DNA of 64,000 nucleotides, taken from an uncultured Christensenellaceae bacterium. Lineage in GTDB: Bacteria > Bacillota > Clostridia > Christensenellales > UBA3700. The stretch's first letter is position 1. Each line of letters starts with the position of its first letter. The position numbers and the translations under genes are program-made. Below, in pieces: positions 38,845-47,369 of the stretch. Where the stretch lies: contig CAJUMY010000001.1 in assembly GCA_910587685.1 (NCBI GenBank), forward strand, positions 124,001 through 188,000, read 5' to 3'. The notes below the pieces were generated by a model. The model searched no databases. It saw only the letters and a program-made list of their open reading frames with translations, and was not told the origin of the DNA.

Positions 38845-40263
38845 TTACATTATGAATTTCTTCTGCTTTGCCTGAGCTTTGTCAAGTTCGGCTTTCTTAT
38901 CTTCAAATCCCGGTCTTCCGAGAAGAGCGTAAGTTGCCTTTTTGCCCTCTTCGACTCCCGGCTGATTGAAGGTATCTATTCTAAGCAACGCGCCGGTATA
39001 AGACGTCTTTAGCATAAAGAACATGAGAAGTTCGCCGAAAGTGAAAGCGTTGAGCTCAGGGAGCATTATCGTATGATTCATCTTTCTCGCCTTTGTGATA
39101 GCGAACTCGGTAGCCATTCTCTCCGCCTGGATCAGTTCGTTCATGGTGTGTCCGCAGAGGAAATTGACGTCTTTGAAATTCTCGCAACCGTCGGAGATCT
39201 TGACTTCCGTCCTGTATTTGTCAACGCCGATGAAGGTAATTACCTTATCAAAAGGACCTTCAGCATAGAGCTGTACCTGCGAGTGCTGATCCGTAACTCC
39301 GAGCGCTTTAACCGGCGTCTGACCTACGTTGCAAGGCTTTCCGTCTAGATCGAGGTTCTTGCCAAGGCTCTCGCCCCAAAGCTGCGCGTACCAATCGGAG
39401 ATATACTTGAGTCCGTCGGCATACGGCATCATAACGGATATATTCTTGCCTCTCTTGATAGCAAGATACTGAAGAACGCCCGCCATGAGCGGCATATTCT
39501 TCTTGATATTATCGGATTCCGAAATATCCAGCATATACTGAGCGCCCTGAAGCATTCCTTCGATGTCGATACCTACGACAGCCGCCGGAAGAAGTCCTAC
39601 TGGACAAAGTTCGCTGAATCTGCCGCCGACTCCGTTAGGAATATAGAAAGTCTTATAACCTTCTTCCTTTGCGATCTTTATGAGATTGCCCGCGTCTTTG
39701 CTTGTGGTCGCGATGATATGCTTATTCGCTTCTTCTTTTCCGAGTTTTTCATCGAGCATGGACTTGATTATAAGATACTGACTCATGGTCTCGGAAGTCG
39801 AACCGCTCTTCGTTATAACGTTGAACATCGTCTTTTCAGGTTCGATAACGTCGAAAAGCGATCTCATTCTCTCGGGATCTACGTTGTCTTCGACATAGAA
39901 CTTCGGACCTCTTCTCTTTCTCTTCGGAAGATCGTTATAATGCAGGTGACAAAGAGCCTGGAACGCTGCTATCGGACCGAGCGCAGAACCGCCTATTCCG
40001 AGAACTACAAAGTATTCGTAATTCTTTCTAATCTCTTTAGCCGTTGCGATAATATCGCTAACTACGTCTTTCTGCGTAGAGGGGAGCGTCGCCCAACCCA
40101 TCATTCCGATACCTTTGCCAGCCTCCACAACCGTGTATGCCTTAGCAATTTCGCTCTCGATGTTTCTAAAATCTTTCTCTGACAAACCCTCTTTGCCTAT
40201 GGAAGACGACATCATATTATTGTAATCGAGTCTTAACTTCAACTCTCTTTTGTTATAACGCAT
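38845..40263 (-). CDS. pgi: Glucose-6-phosphate isomerase
   Basis: A 472-residue enzyme interconverting glucose-6-phosphate and fructose-6-phosphate. VLGIGGSALGPIAAFQAL, the phosphate loop TKSGSTSETM, NGVGGRFSELCPVGLLPA and QVQLYAEGPFDK are the family motifs. The length is that of the shorter Firmicutes type (about 450 residues). AGGAGG lies upstream of the ATG. It is transcribed alone or after the sugar isomerase-like gene 128 bp upstream. Confidence 0.97.
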   Translation of the reverse strand: MRYNKRELKLRLDYNNMMSSSIGKEGLSEKDFRNIESEIAKAYTVVEAGKGIGMMGWATLPSTQKDVVSDIIATAKEIRKNYEYFVVLGIGGSALGPIAAFQALCHLHYNDLPKRKRRGPKFYVEDNVDPERMRSLFDVIEPEKTMFNVITKSGSTSETMSQYLIIKSMLDEKLGKEEANKHIIATTSKDAGNLIKIAKEEGYKTFYIPNGVGGRFSELCPVGLLPAAVVGIDIEGMLQGAQYMLDISESDNIKKNMPLMAGVLQYLAIKRGKNISVMMPYADGLKYISDWYAQLWGESLGKNLDLDGKPCNVGQTPVKALGVTDQHSQVQLYAEGPFDKVITFIGVDKYRTEVKISDGCENFKDVNFLCGHTMNELIQAERMATEFAITKARKMNHTIMLPELNAFTFGELLMFFMLKTSYTGALLRIDTFNQPGVEEGKKATYALLGRPGFEDKKAELDKAQAKQKKFIM

Positions 40264-40391
40264 AGTTACCTCCTGTAATTCGCTTTTTTATCTATCTAAG
40301 CTACAAAAACAAACAAATCGCAGTATTTTCATAGCCGATGTTGATTCTTTTTACTAACGGCGTCATCACGTAAACGGCCGAGACCGTTTAT

Positions 40392-41204
40392 TTATCCTAC
40401 AAAATCCAATTTGACGCCTGCTTTATCGGCGCACTCGAGAACGTATTCGTATGAATCCTTGAGTTCCGAAAGCTCCTTGTAATTCTTGGTATATACCTCG
40501 ACAAGACACGCTCCGTTAAAACCGACGTCGCGAAGCCGCTTGAATAGCGTAACGAAATCGAATACTCCTCTTCCCGGTATCGCAAGCTCTCCGTCGTCAA
40601 GATAGTCGCATAAATGCACTGTCCTTAGCCTGTCGCCCATAACGTTCAAAAACTCCGTATAATCTATCCCCGACTGCTTCGCTTGCTTTATATCGAGACA
40701 GGTCTTGAGACTCGGACAGCGATCTTTCAGATTCTCAAAAAATTCGGGACGTGAAAAATGCGCCCAATGAACGTTCTCGTAACAAAGCTCTATTCCGTAT
40801 TCTTTACATATATCAATAAGATTATTAATTCTTTCCGAAAGAAAATCATAATCGTATCTATATTTAGTACGCTTGAGCAAAGCCGCGCCGTGAAAAGTAT
40901 AATATTTCGCGCCTATAACGTTACCTGCGCTGAGCACGTTCCTAGCTATCGCTTCGGCGTCCTTTCTCGTACGCGGATTAAGATTGAAAATATCGGGTTC
41001 GAACTGCGTCGTCAAAGCGTGTATCGAATGGATCTTTATATCCCCTCTTTTTTCGTTGACTATATTCGCAAAATCATCGGTATACTCGCTATGAGTGGCA
41101 AAAAATACTTCCGCCACCTTAGCGCCTATCTCGCGCATAGGCTCGAAAGTCTCTTCCGTAAAATACCTTCCGAATAATGATGCCGTCGAAATCCCTATCT
41201 CCAT
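40392..41204 (-). CDS. Sugar phosphate isomerase/epimerase-like TIM barrel protein
   Basis: A 270-residue protein of the xylose-isomerase-like TIM-barrel superfamily (AP_endonuc_2). The metal-binding pattern is visible: His in YTFHGAAL, Glu in ELCYENVHW, Asp in LKTCLDIKQAKQSG, His in VHLCDY and Glu in CLVEVYTKNY. Members isomerise or epimerise sugars or inosose; the substrate here is unknown. It is near pgi and likely in central sugar metabolism. Confidence 0.85.
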   Translation of the reverse strand: MEIGISTASLFGRYFTEETFEPMREIGAKVAEVFFATHSEYTDDFANIVNEKRGDIKIHSIHALTTQFEPDIFNLNPRTRKDAEAIARNVLSAGNVIGAKYYTFHGAALLKRTKYRYDYDFLSERINNLIDICKEYGIELCYENVHWAHFSRPEFFENLKDRCPSLKTCLDIKQAKQSGIDYTEFLNVMGDRLRTVHLCDYLDDGELAIPGRGVFDFVTLFKRLRDVGFNGACLVEVYTKNYKELSELKDSYEYVLECADKAGVKLDFVG

Positions 41205-41318
41205 ACTCGCCTCTAAGAGTCGCTCGGACTCTAACCTATATTTTATATAATGATAAAAAATAAATCAAGTATAATTCGCCCTATTTTTCACGAATATACC
41301 ATAAAACCCGCCTTTTCG

Positions 41319-41353
41319 GATAAAAAACGCATTGCCGTTACGCAATGCGTTTT
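41319..41353 (-). terminator. Terminator of the lipase-DUF896 operon
   Basis: A 12-bp perfect stem (AAAACGCATTGC at 41324-41335 with 41342-41353) is followed by a T run on the minus strand. Confidence 0.85.
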
Positions 41354-41431
41354 ACTACAAACATAATACGGTAAAAAACGTTACCGCGTGTCATTTCAAT
41401 TATACAAAATGCTTCTTTATCAAAAGAAATA

Positions 41432-41635
41432 TCAAGACTTCTTGTTCAGTTTAGTCTTATTCCCCCGCGGGTCTACTATATAAGTATTCTCAAGCTGCGC
41501 TCGCATATTTCCCGTTACGGATTCTCGATATTCGCGGCGTAATACTTCGCGTTCAGCCGTTTCGTCAGCAGTCAATTCGCGTTCTTTCGCAAGTCTTGCA
41601 AGTTCGTTTATTCTAGCTATTTTTTCAGGTATCAT
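41432..41635 (-). CDS. DUF896 (UPF0291, YnzC-like) protein
   Basis: A 67-residue protein with the family core EKIARINELARLAKERELTADE, a helical hairpin, and TYIVDPRGN near the C-terminus. The homologue YnzC of B. subtilis is a small cytoplasmic protein of unclear function, with a link to the SOS operon yneA-yneB-ynzC. The start overlaps the lipase stop by one base, so translation is coupled. Confidence 0.9.
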   Translation of the reverse strand: MIPEKIARINELARLAKERELTADETAEREVLRREYRESVTGNMRAQLENTYIVDPRGNKTKLNKKS

Positions 41636-42948
41636 TATTTCGTTATCACCTCTGCTATCTTCTCAAGACAGTTATCAAGATACGCAAGATCGCCGTGTCC
41701 CGTATTATCGAACGAAACTACTCTCTCATTATCAAGCGGCAGTCCGCAGCTTGCGCTGAAACTCGGTACGGTTCCGTCTCCGAGTTTTGACGTCGTAACG
41801 CCGACCATCTCGTCGCCTTCGTAATTGATGGAAAGCTCCGTATCCATTCCGAGACCTACGAAATACGTAGTATCAACTAGCGTCGACGCATGGACCCTTT
41901 CGCCGTTCACTTCGACAAACTGTTCGTTTTGCCAACCGACTATCTTACTAAAATAGTTATTGCTCTCGCAAAATCCTCTTTCGCTCAAAAATGCGATAAC
42001 TTCGTCATAGTCCTTGATGCTATCTCCGTCGACTGTTATTATTCCCAAATTGCTAAGTTCCTCTTCGCGTCCGTCATAAGCTCCCGTCATCTCGGCATAA
42101 GGCATTAACTGGTATATCGTAGGAAGATTTCTCGCAAACGATATGAAGCCGTTATAGAACTCGTCGAAACTGCCTTCTCCGCCGATACTGTCTATCATCT
42201 TCCTGACAGTGCCGAGCAAACTATCTATGCCGTCCATCTCAAGAAGCGAAAGCGGATTTTCGGGAACCCTTATAGCCTTGAGCGAACCGTAATACGGAGT
42301 GCCGAGGCTAATGAATTTATTGACAACGGCTCTGTTCTCCTCGCTCCTTCCTATAAAAGTCGACGCCAATATACCGCCCATACTGTGAGCGACGATATTT
42401 ACCTTCTTGTATCCTTTTTCTTTAATGAAATTCTCGAGACGCATTGCCGCCGACATATTGTCGAGTCTCCAGTCGTACTCAAAGAGAACGATATCGTAAT
42501 TTTTTCCAAGATTTTTTTGGAAATATTTATACATCTTCTCGTAGTACTCGAGCGTACCGTACGTAGACGAAAGCGGATAGGTCGGCTCTCCTCTCTTATT
42601 TATCGACTGAGTAACGATGTTATAGTTACTGGTTCCGTCGGGCTTTACGGTCATCTTTTCAAGCCATTTCAGCGCGCCTTTTTCGCCTCTTATATCAAGA
42701 AGCGCCTTTACAGAACTCTCGTTGAGTATGCTTCCTATTTGCGAAACGCTCAGCTCGTGCATGTTATAACCTTTGATCGGCGCCCATAGCGGTTCTCCCG
42801 TATTGCCGTCGATAAGGTTGCTTCCCATTATTCCAGGAAGAATAATTATCGCCTCTTTTTTCTCACTGCAAGCCGTAGGTATAGCAAGCATAGCTACCAA
42901 AAGAGACAACACTAAAACCATGATCAAAAGTTTACTCGTCTTTTTCAT
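41635..42948 (-). CDS. LCAT/PGAP1-like lipoprotein lipase or acyltransferase
   Basis: A 437-residue alpha/beta hydrolase. The signal peptide ends with the lipobox PTAC (Cys27), so it is anchored on the outer face. LPGIMGSNLID at 37-47 and FEYDWRLD at 157-164 are typical of lecithin:cholesterol acyltransferase-like enzymes. The catalytic triad is visible: Ser189 (VAHSMGG), Asp391 (GDGTVP) and His418 (TGHGDL). The substrate is probably a lipid ester. It is followed by DUF896 in the same operon. Confidence 0.88.
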   Translation of the reverse strand: MKKTSKLLIMVLVLSLLVAMLAIPTACSEKKEAIIILPGIMGSNLIDGNTGEPLWAPIKGYNMHELSVSQIGSILNESSVKALLDIRGEKGALKWLEKMTVKPDGTSNYNIVTQSINKRGEPTYPLSSTYGTLEYYEKMYKYFQKNLGKNYDIVLFEYDWRLDNMSAAMRLENFIKEKGYKKVNIVAHSMGGILASTFIGRSEENRAVVNKFISLGTPYYGSLKAIRVPENPLSLLEMDGIDSLLGTVRKMIDSIGGEGSFDEFYNGFISFARNLPTIYQLMPYAEMTGAYDGREEELSNLGIITVDGDSIKDYDEVIAFLSERGFCESNNYFSKIVGWQNEQFVEVNGERVHASTLVDTTYFVGLGMDTELSINYEGDEMVGVTTSKLGDGTVPSFSASCGLPLDNERVVSFDNTGHGDLAYLDNCLEKIAEVITK

Positions 42949-43336
42949 TTCATACTCCTATCAAATTCATTCAAATAAGTCAAATATCATTCTATCGTTA
43001 CAAGTCATCTACAGTATTTAGATAACTAAGCTATCTTGTCAAATAACAATATTCACGCTGTTATATCTATCGAATACGTTTCGATAAATGCGATTGATCC
43101 CTCGCGCCATATCGGAACGCGATACAAAATCCCGCAAATATAGCCGTCTTTTATATTTTCATTATATCAAACTTATTTGTTAAATTCAATCGTTAAATGG
43201 AAAAATTTGAAATTCAACTATCGTTAACTTTTTATCAATATTTGCATACAAGTAGTGTATTTATGTTACGTAACGGCAATATTAAAGTTAAAAATAAATA
43301 TTTTGGCGATATATTAAAATAATATCAAAAAAATAC
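42949..43336. other. AT-rich intergenic stretch between lipase and tRNA-Thr
   Basis: About 390 bp with no frame supported by a ribosome site and no evident hairpin. It presumably holds the lipase promoter, which I could not assign. Confidence 0.35.
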
Positions 43337-43365
43337 TTGCAAAATGAACAAATTAGTTGTATAAT
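43337..43365 (+). promoter_or_regulatory. Sigma-A promoter of tRNA-Thr
   Basis: TTGCAA, a 17-bp spacer and a perfect TATAAT, ending 16 bp before the tRNA. Confidence 0.85.
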
Positions 43366-43381
43366 CAATTCACAATTAATT

Positions 43382-43457
43382 GCTGATGTGGCTCAGTCGG
43401 TAGAGCGATTCACTCGTAATGAATAGGTCGGGGGTTCGAATCCCCCCATTAGCTCCA
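43382..43457 (+). tRNA. tRNA-Thr (anticodon CGT)
   Basis: Acceptor stem GCTGATG pairs with CATTAGC (one G-U pair). The D-stem is GCTC/GAGC. The anticodon stem ATTCA/TGAAT carries the loop CTCGTAA with anticodon CGT, reading ACG. T-arm GGGGG-TTCGAAT-CCCCC is perfect, and the 3' TCCA is encoded. Confidence 0.97.
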
Positions 43458-43525
43458 TAAAAGACACACGATTAGAATTCTTTTCGTGTGTTTTTTCTTT
43501 TTTCGTATGAGCAAATTTCGATATG
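43444..43525 (+). repeat. Direct repeat, copy 1: tRNA-Thr 3' end plus terminator
   Basis: It starts in the tRNA (CCCCATTAGCTCCA) and runs through the terminator to GATATG. Copy 2 lies at 43682-43764. The two differ at only about six positions. Confidence 0.9.
43460..43500 (+). terminator. Terminator of tRNA-Thr
   Basis: ACACACGA pairs with TCGTGTGT over a 10-base loop, followed by a T run. Confidence 0.8.
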
Positions 43526-43681
43526 TTTTCTAGGTCGATACGATCTTCGGTCGCAACAATCGGGCGACCTCAGCGTTCGCTATAAAACAATATGCTACAT
43601 TGTTTTCATTAACGCTCACGCTATCCGTAGTCGCTTTCAGCGACGGCACTTCGCTTTGCTCGTACGCGAATCCTCTTTATG
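43526..43681. repeat. Palindrome-rich segment between the two direct repeats
   Basis: About 155 bp with nested hairpins: AAAACAAT with ATTGTTTT inside AGCGTT/AACGCT (about 43578-43624), and GTCGCT with AGCGAC near 43640. There is no reading frame with a start signal. It looks like a small non-coding intergenic element; its nature is unknown. Confidence 0.5.
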
Positions 43682-43764
43682 CCCCATTAGCTCCATAAAA
43701 GACACACGATGAGAATTCCTTTCGTGTGTCTTTTTCTTTTTTCGTATGAACAAAATTTGATATG
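43682..43764 (+). repeat. Direct repeat, copy 2: tRNA-Thr 3' remnant plus terminator
   Basis: CCCCATTAGCTCCA and the following terminator hairpin recur about 238 bp downstream of copy 1, without a tRNA body in front. Confidence 0.9.
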
Positions 43765-43836
43765 CTTTATTTAATAAGCGACGTAGCAATATACGTATCG
43801 CTCATTTTCCGTTTATCGGTCGTAACATACGATATT

Positions 43837-44406
43837 TCAAACTCTATTACTATTCAAGAACTCGTCTCTCAATATCGAATATGTTTTAACGTCTACGATA
43901 CCGCGATTATTCTTTACGCTCTGACGGTGCGCGCCTTCGTATACCATTCCAGCCTTTTGCATTACCCTGCCGCTTGCGGCGTTCTCCACGTCGTGTATCG
44001 CCTCTATCCTATTAACGGCGCTACCTTCAAAGAGATACGCTATCATAGCTCTTAGCGCCTCTGTAGCGTAACCTTTTCCCCACCACTTACTGCCGAGCTT
44101 GTACCCGACGGCAACGCGTTTGATGCTCTCGTCATAGTATACGGCTTCAATTGCGCCGATAAGCCGTCCGCTACGCTTCTCGACTATCGCAAAAACTGCG
44201 TATATATTATTGCTTTTCGCTCTGCCTTTCACTAATATCCTTACTAACCTTTTTGTCTCGGATATATCCTTATGATGCGCTCCCTTAACGTATTTCGCGA
44301 CAGCTTGATCGCTCATACAGTTGAGATAAAATTCTTTCGCGTCGCTTCTTTCGAATATTCGCAACAAAAGACTGTCTGTCTCGATAGTACGCTTTTGTTT
44401 TTTCAC
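43837..44406 (-). CDS. GNAT-family N-acetyltransferase (RimJ/RimL-like)
   Basis: A 189-residue acetyltransferase. LLLRIFERSDAKEFY begins the fold; GYKLGSKWWGKGYATEALRAMIAYLF carries the acetyl-CoA loop, and VENAASGRVMQKAGM is the conserved C-terminal part. An in-frame ATG at 44439 exists, but a TTGACT-N16-TATAAT promoter at 44444-44471 would start transcription at about that codon. GTG 44406 has a GGGAG site nine bases upstream, so it is the preferred start. The substrate is unknown (protein N-terminus or small amine). Confidence 0.85.
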   Translation of the reverse strand: MKKQKRTIETDSLLLRIFERSDAKEFYLNCMSDQAVAKYVKGAHHKDISETKRLVRILVKGRAKSNNIYAVFAIVEKRSGRLIGAIEAVYYDESIKRVAVGYKLGSKWWGKGYATEALRAMIAYLFEGSAVNRIEAIHDVENAASGRVMQKAGMVYEGAHRQSVKNNRGIVDVKTYSILRDEFLNSNRV

Positions 44407-44443
44407 TGCAATACGCTCCCAACGGTTTTTACTTTCCATTTCT

Positions 44444-44471
44444 ATTATAGCAAAAATACCATTTAAGTCAA
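44444..44471 (-). promoter_or_regulatory. Sigma-A promoter of the GNAT gene
   Basis: TTGACT, 16 bp and TATAAT on the minus strand; the predicted start at about 44437 decides for the GTG start codon at 44406. Confidence 0.8.
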
Positions 44472-44689
44472 GAGTCGATCATACGCGTCATTTATGCCGT
44501 TTCACTATTTTACCTTTGATCAGCTCCTCTAAAATAATAAAATTTGAGCGTCAAATCGCGATGATAAGAATAGAAAAAACAAAGAAAAACGAATCGATTT
44601 TTTATTTCATCGACCCGTTTTCACCATTTTATTTAATTCGTTTGAGCAAATCATATAATAGAATTTCCTCTAAACGATAACAAACAATG

Positions 44690-45991
44690 TTATCGCACTT
44701 TAGTGTCCTTTGTCGAAGGATTATCAATGATTTTTCCTTCCTCGTTAAATCGCGAGCCGTGACAACTGCAATCCCAACTGTGTTCTCTCTTATTGTACTT
44801 TAAGGCGCAACCCATATGAGGACATCTCTTCACCGTCGGGAAAATCATATTGAGAAGAAACGCTCCGATATTAGCAAAGAGCTGTAACCTCAGTATTCTT
44901 CTCTTAGGAGAAAAGACTTTCATATACTCGTTCTCTTGTCCCGTCAGCATATCCCTAATGAGCATAGCTCCTACCATCGAACCTGTCATTCCCCAGAGGT
45001 TAAATCCCGTCGTCACGTATACGCTCTTCATAGCGCCGTATCTTCCGATATATGGCATGGAATCGAGCGTTACGCAGTCCTGATTCGCCCACATACGCTT
45101 TATATCGGCTTTGGGAAAATACTTCGACTTGAAATTCTCGAGTTCTTCGATAGCGTTCGTATGCGTTCCCGTCCTGTGCTCGCCTTTACCGACCAACAGA
45201 AGGTCTCTATAATTACGGAAATAAAAGCCTTCCTCCATATCGTCGATATACGTTCCTTTGACGTCTCCCGCATTCTCAAGAGCCATGACGTATGAACGGC
45301 GCTGGTGCATCTTTATGAAAAAAGCGCCGTGAGAATTTATGAACGGAAAATGCGTAGCCACTACCGCTTCCTTAAACCGTATCCTGTACTTATCCGTATA
45401 CGCCGCGTTATCCTCGATACCTACGACAAAGGTATTCTCGTATATCTCGAGCTCTCGAGCGATAGCGTACATGAACTTGAGCGGATGAAACTCAGCCATA
45501 CCGCTAAACTTGACCGCGCTCTTCACGTCTATCGGGAGCGGAGTCTTTCCGACAAGCTCGGCTTCGTATCCGAGGCTTAAAAGAGCTTTATACTCTTCGT
45601 CAAGACCGTGTTTTTCAGAATACATATATGAAGGTTTAATTTCGAAATCGCAATCGATCCCCTGCGCCAGTCTTTTATACTCCTCGACTGCTGAAAGGTT
45701 GATATCGAGATACGCCTTCGCCTTTTTTACGCCGTGCATTTTGATAAGTTTTGAATACGGCGTATCGTGCTGAGCGGTTATTACCGCAGTCGTATTCTTC
45801 GTTACGCCGTCGCCTATCGTCTTGCCTTCGACGAGTACTACCTGCTTTCCCGCTTCTTTGAGATAATACGCCGTCAGTATCCCGGCGATACCGCCGCCGA
45901 TAACCAACGTCTCGCACTCTATGTTCCTATCAAGAGTAGGAAAATCTTTTTTGCTGTCAAATTCGCTCCAAATACTTTTATCCATATTCAT
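44690..45991 (-). CDS. FAD-dependent oxidoreductase with C-terminal Rieske [2Fe-2S] domain
   Basis: A 433-residue protein: a DAO-type flavoprotein domain (TLVIGGGIAGILTAYYL near 29, VEGKTIGDGVTKNTTAVITAQHD following) and a Rieske domain at the end with Cys390-Pro-His392 and Cys408-x-x-His411. The two-domain layout is common in Firmicutes, and the substrate is usually unknown. It is divergent from the small XRE regulator gene. The protein ends soon after the last Rieske ligand, slightly shorter than many relatives. Confidence 0.92.
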   Translation of the reverse strand: MNMDKSIWSEFDSKKDFPTLDRNIECETLVIGGGIAGILTAYYLKEAGKQVVLVEGKTIGDGVTKNTTAVITAQHDTPYSKLIKMHGVKKAKAYLDINLSAVEEYKRLAQGIDCDFEIKPSYMYSEKHGLDEEYKALLSLGYEAELVGKTPLPIDVKSAVKFSGMAEFHPLKFMYAIARELEIYENTFVVGIEDNAAYTDKYRIRFKEAVVATHFPFINSHGAFFIKMHQRRSYVMALENAGDVKGTYIDDMEEGFYFRNYRDLLLVGKGEHRTGTHTNAIEELENFKSKYFPKADIKRMWANQDCVTLDSMPYIGRYGAMKSVYVTTGFNLWGMTGSMVGAMLIRDMLTGQENEYMKVFSPKRRILRLQLFANIGAFLLNMIFPTVKRCPHMGCALKYNKREHSWDCSCHGSRFNEEGKIIDNPSTKDTKVR

Positions 45992-46105
45992 ATTATTCGC
46001 CCATTTAGCGGAAAATATAAGTCGTATTTATTCGCCGATACTTTATTCGATTTTCGTTTTAAGTATAAAACCGTAAATTTTACACATTTCTAGTATCAAT
46101 ATGCA

Positions 46106-46119
46106 ACACCGTTTGGTGT
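46106..46119. promoter_or_regulatory. Candidate operator between the Rieske gene and the XRE regulator
   Basis: ACACC-GTTT-GGTGT, a perfect 5-bp inverted repeat in the divergent promoter region. Binding by the adjacent XRE protein is a guess. Confidence 0.3.
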
Positions 46120-46178
46120 GGTCGTAAATCTTTTACAACGAATTGTGTAGGATTTTCTATACGGGAGGCTCACAAATT

Positions 46179-46385
46179 ATGTATATGGAAATGTTTGCTG
46201 AAAGATTGAAAGAATTACTCGGCAATGAAAGCGTTAATTCGTTCGCGAAAAAAATCGGAATTCCCCAACAAACCTTATCTCGCTATATGCTATGCCAAAG
46301 AGAAATAGGGATCGAAAATCTATGTAAAATAGCCGATTATTTTAATGAAAACGTCGACTATTTGACGGGTAGAAGCGAATATTGA
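46179..46385 (+). CDS. Small XRE-family helix-turn-helix regulator
   Basis: A 68-residue single-domain Cro/C1-type protein: FAERLKELLGNESVNSFAKK, then IPQQTLSRYMLCQREIGIENLCKIADYF and NENVDYLTGRSEY, the usual end of this family. The frame is open upstream to 46143, but GGGAGG lies ten bases before the ATG at 46179. It may control itself and the divergent oxidoreductase gene; this is inference. Confidence 0.85.
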   Translation: MYMEMFAERLKELLGNESVNSFAKKIGIPQQTLSRYMLCQREIGIENLCKIADYFNENVDYLTGRSEY

Positions 46386-46441
46386 CCAAAATATTTCAAT
46401 AATCAGTTTAATAAAATATTGATTATTATAATATTACAAAA

Positions 46442-46474
46442 TAAAAAAATCGGCTCGTAACGATCAAGCCGATT
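46442..46474 (-). terminator. Terminator of the polysaccharide operon
   Basis: An 8-bp stem (AATCGGCT with AGCCGATT) and a T run on the minus strand. It lies between convergent genes. Confidence 0.8.
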
Positions 46475-46512
46475 ACAGTTATTCATCCCTTTGTGAGAGA
46501 AAACGTCGATCA

Positions 46513-47367
46513 CTATTTCTTAATTATCTTCATCTTGGTCAGCGCGTATCCTATCAATCTGACGATATTTATCTTATTTTCCTTCTTCAAATCTATTACT
46601 TCATAACGATAATCGCTGTTATAGGTATGTATGCCGTCGTATTTCGTTGACGTATTCAAAGATACGTCGCGTACCGTTAACTTCTGTATCAGCTCCTCCG
46701 TATACGTACCGTCGATAATGCGGCATTTTGAGAAATTCAACGCTTTGCCGTAGCCTTCGCCGCAATCTTGCGATACTCGATAAACATTGCCGCCATCGGT
46801 AATGAACGCGCCGCCCATTCGCGCGTTAGTACTGTCGATACGAGAATCTATTTTGACGTCCGATTCGAACCCGTCGCAATATATCTTCAATTCGCTAACG
46901 TTGTCTTTTATTATGGGAGTAGTAAAGTAATACGTTTTCCGGACAAACTCCAGCCTCGTAGTATCGGCGTATCTGCCCGTCTTTAATACCGTTTTATTAC
47001 TTATCGTCAATTCGCCGTCCGTTAGCGACAACTCGACGCGATATAAATGCCCCGCTCTATTCGATTCCGGCATTATATACATCTTGCCGTTCTCTTCGTA
47101 AACGAAAGGATAAGACAAATGAGTTGCGTCCTCTATAAGAACTTTCGGTTTTCCCCATTTAATGCCGTCAAACTTTCTATACCCTATCAGACCCTTTCCT
47201 TTCAGTCTATCGTACATTTCGAACAAAATAAACGTATGACCGTCTATATCTTTTACAAACGGATCGGCGCACCAATATCTAAGCGTATTTGGAATAACTC
47301 TAAACTGCTCTTCGCCTCTTTTTCTTACTGCTATTATCCACTCGTCTTTTTTCAATCTCGATAACAT
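46513..47367 (-). CDS. GIPC-transferase-like beta-propeller protein of the polysaccharide operon
   Basis: A 284-residue protein resembling the domain annotated as glucosamine inositolphosphorylceramide transferase-like (GH43-like propeller). Repeated blades are visible: WCADPFVKDIDGHTFILFEMY, SYPFVYEENGKMYIMPES, and RMGGAFITDGGNVYRVSQDC. In bacteria this domain occurs in capsule or cell-wall polysaccharide clusters, with unproven activity. It starts two bases after the GT4 gene and is the last gene of the operon. Confidence 0.8.
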   Translation of the reverse strand: MLSRLKKDEWIIAVRKRGEEQFRVIPNTLRYWCADPFVKDIDGHTFILFEMYDRLKGKGLIGYRKFDGIKWGKPKVLIEDATHLSYPFVYEENGKMYIMPESNRAGHLYRVELSLTDGELTISNKTVLKTGRYADTTRLEFVRKTYYFTTPIIKDNVSELKIYCDGFESDVKIDSRIDSTNARMGGAFITDGGNVYRVSQDCGEGYGKALNFSKCRIIDGTYTEELIQKLTVRDVSLNTSTKYDGIHTYNSDYRYEVIDLKKENKINIVRLIGYALTKMKIIKK

Positions 47368-47369
47368 AT

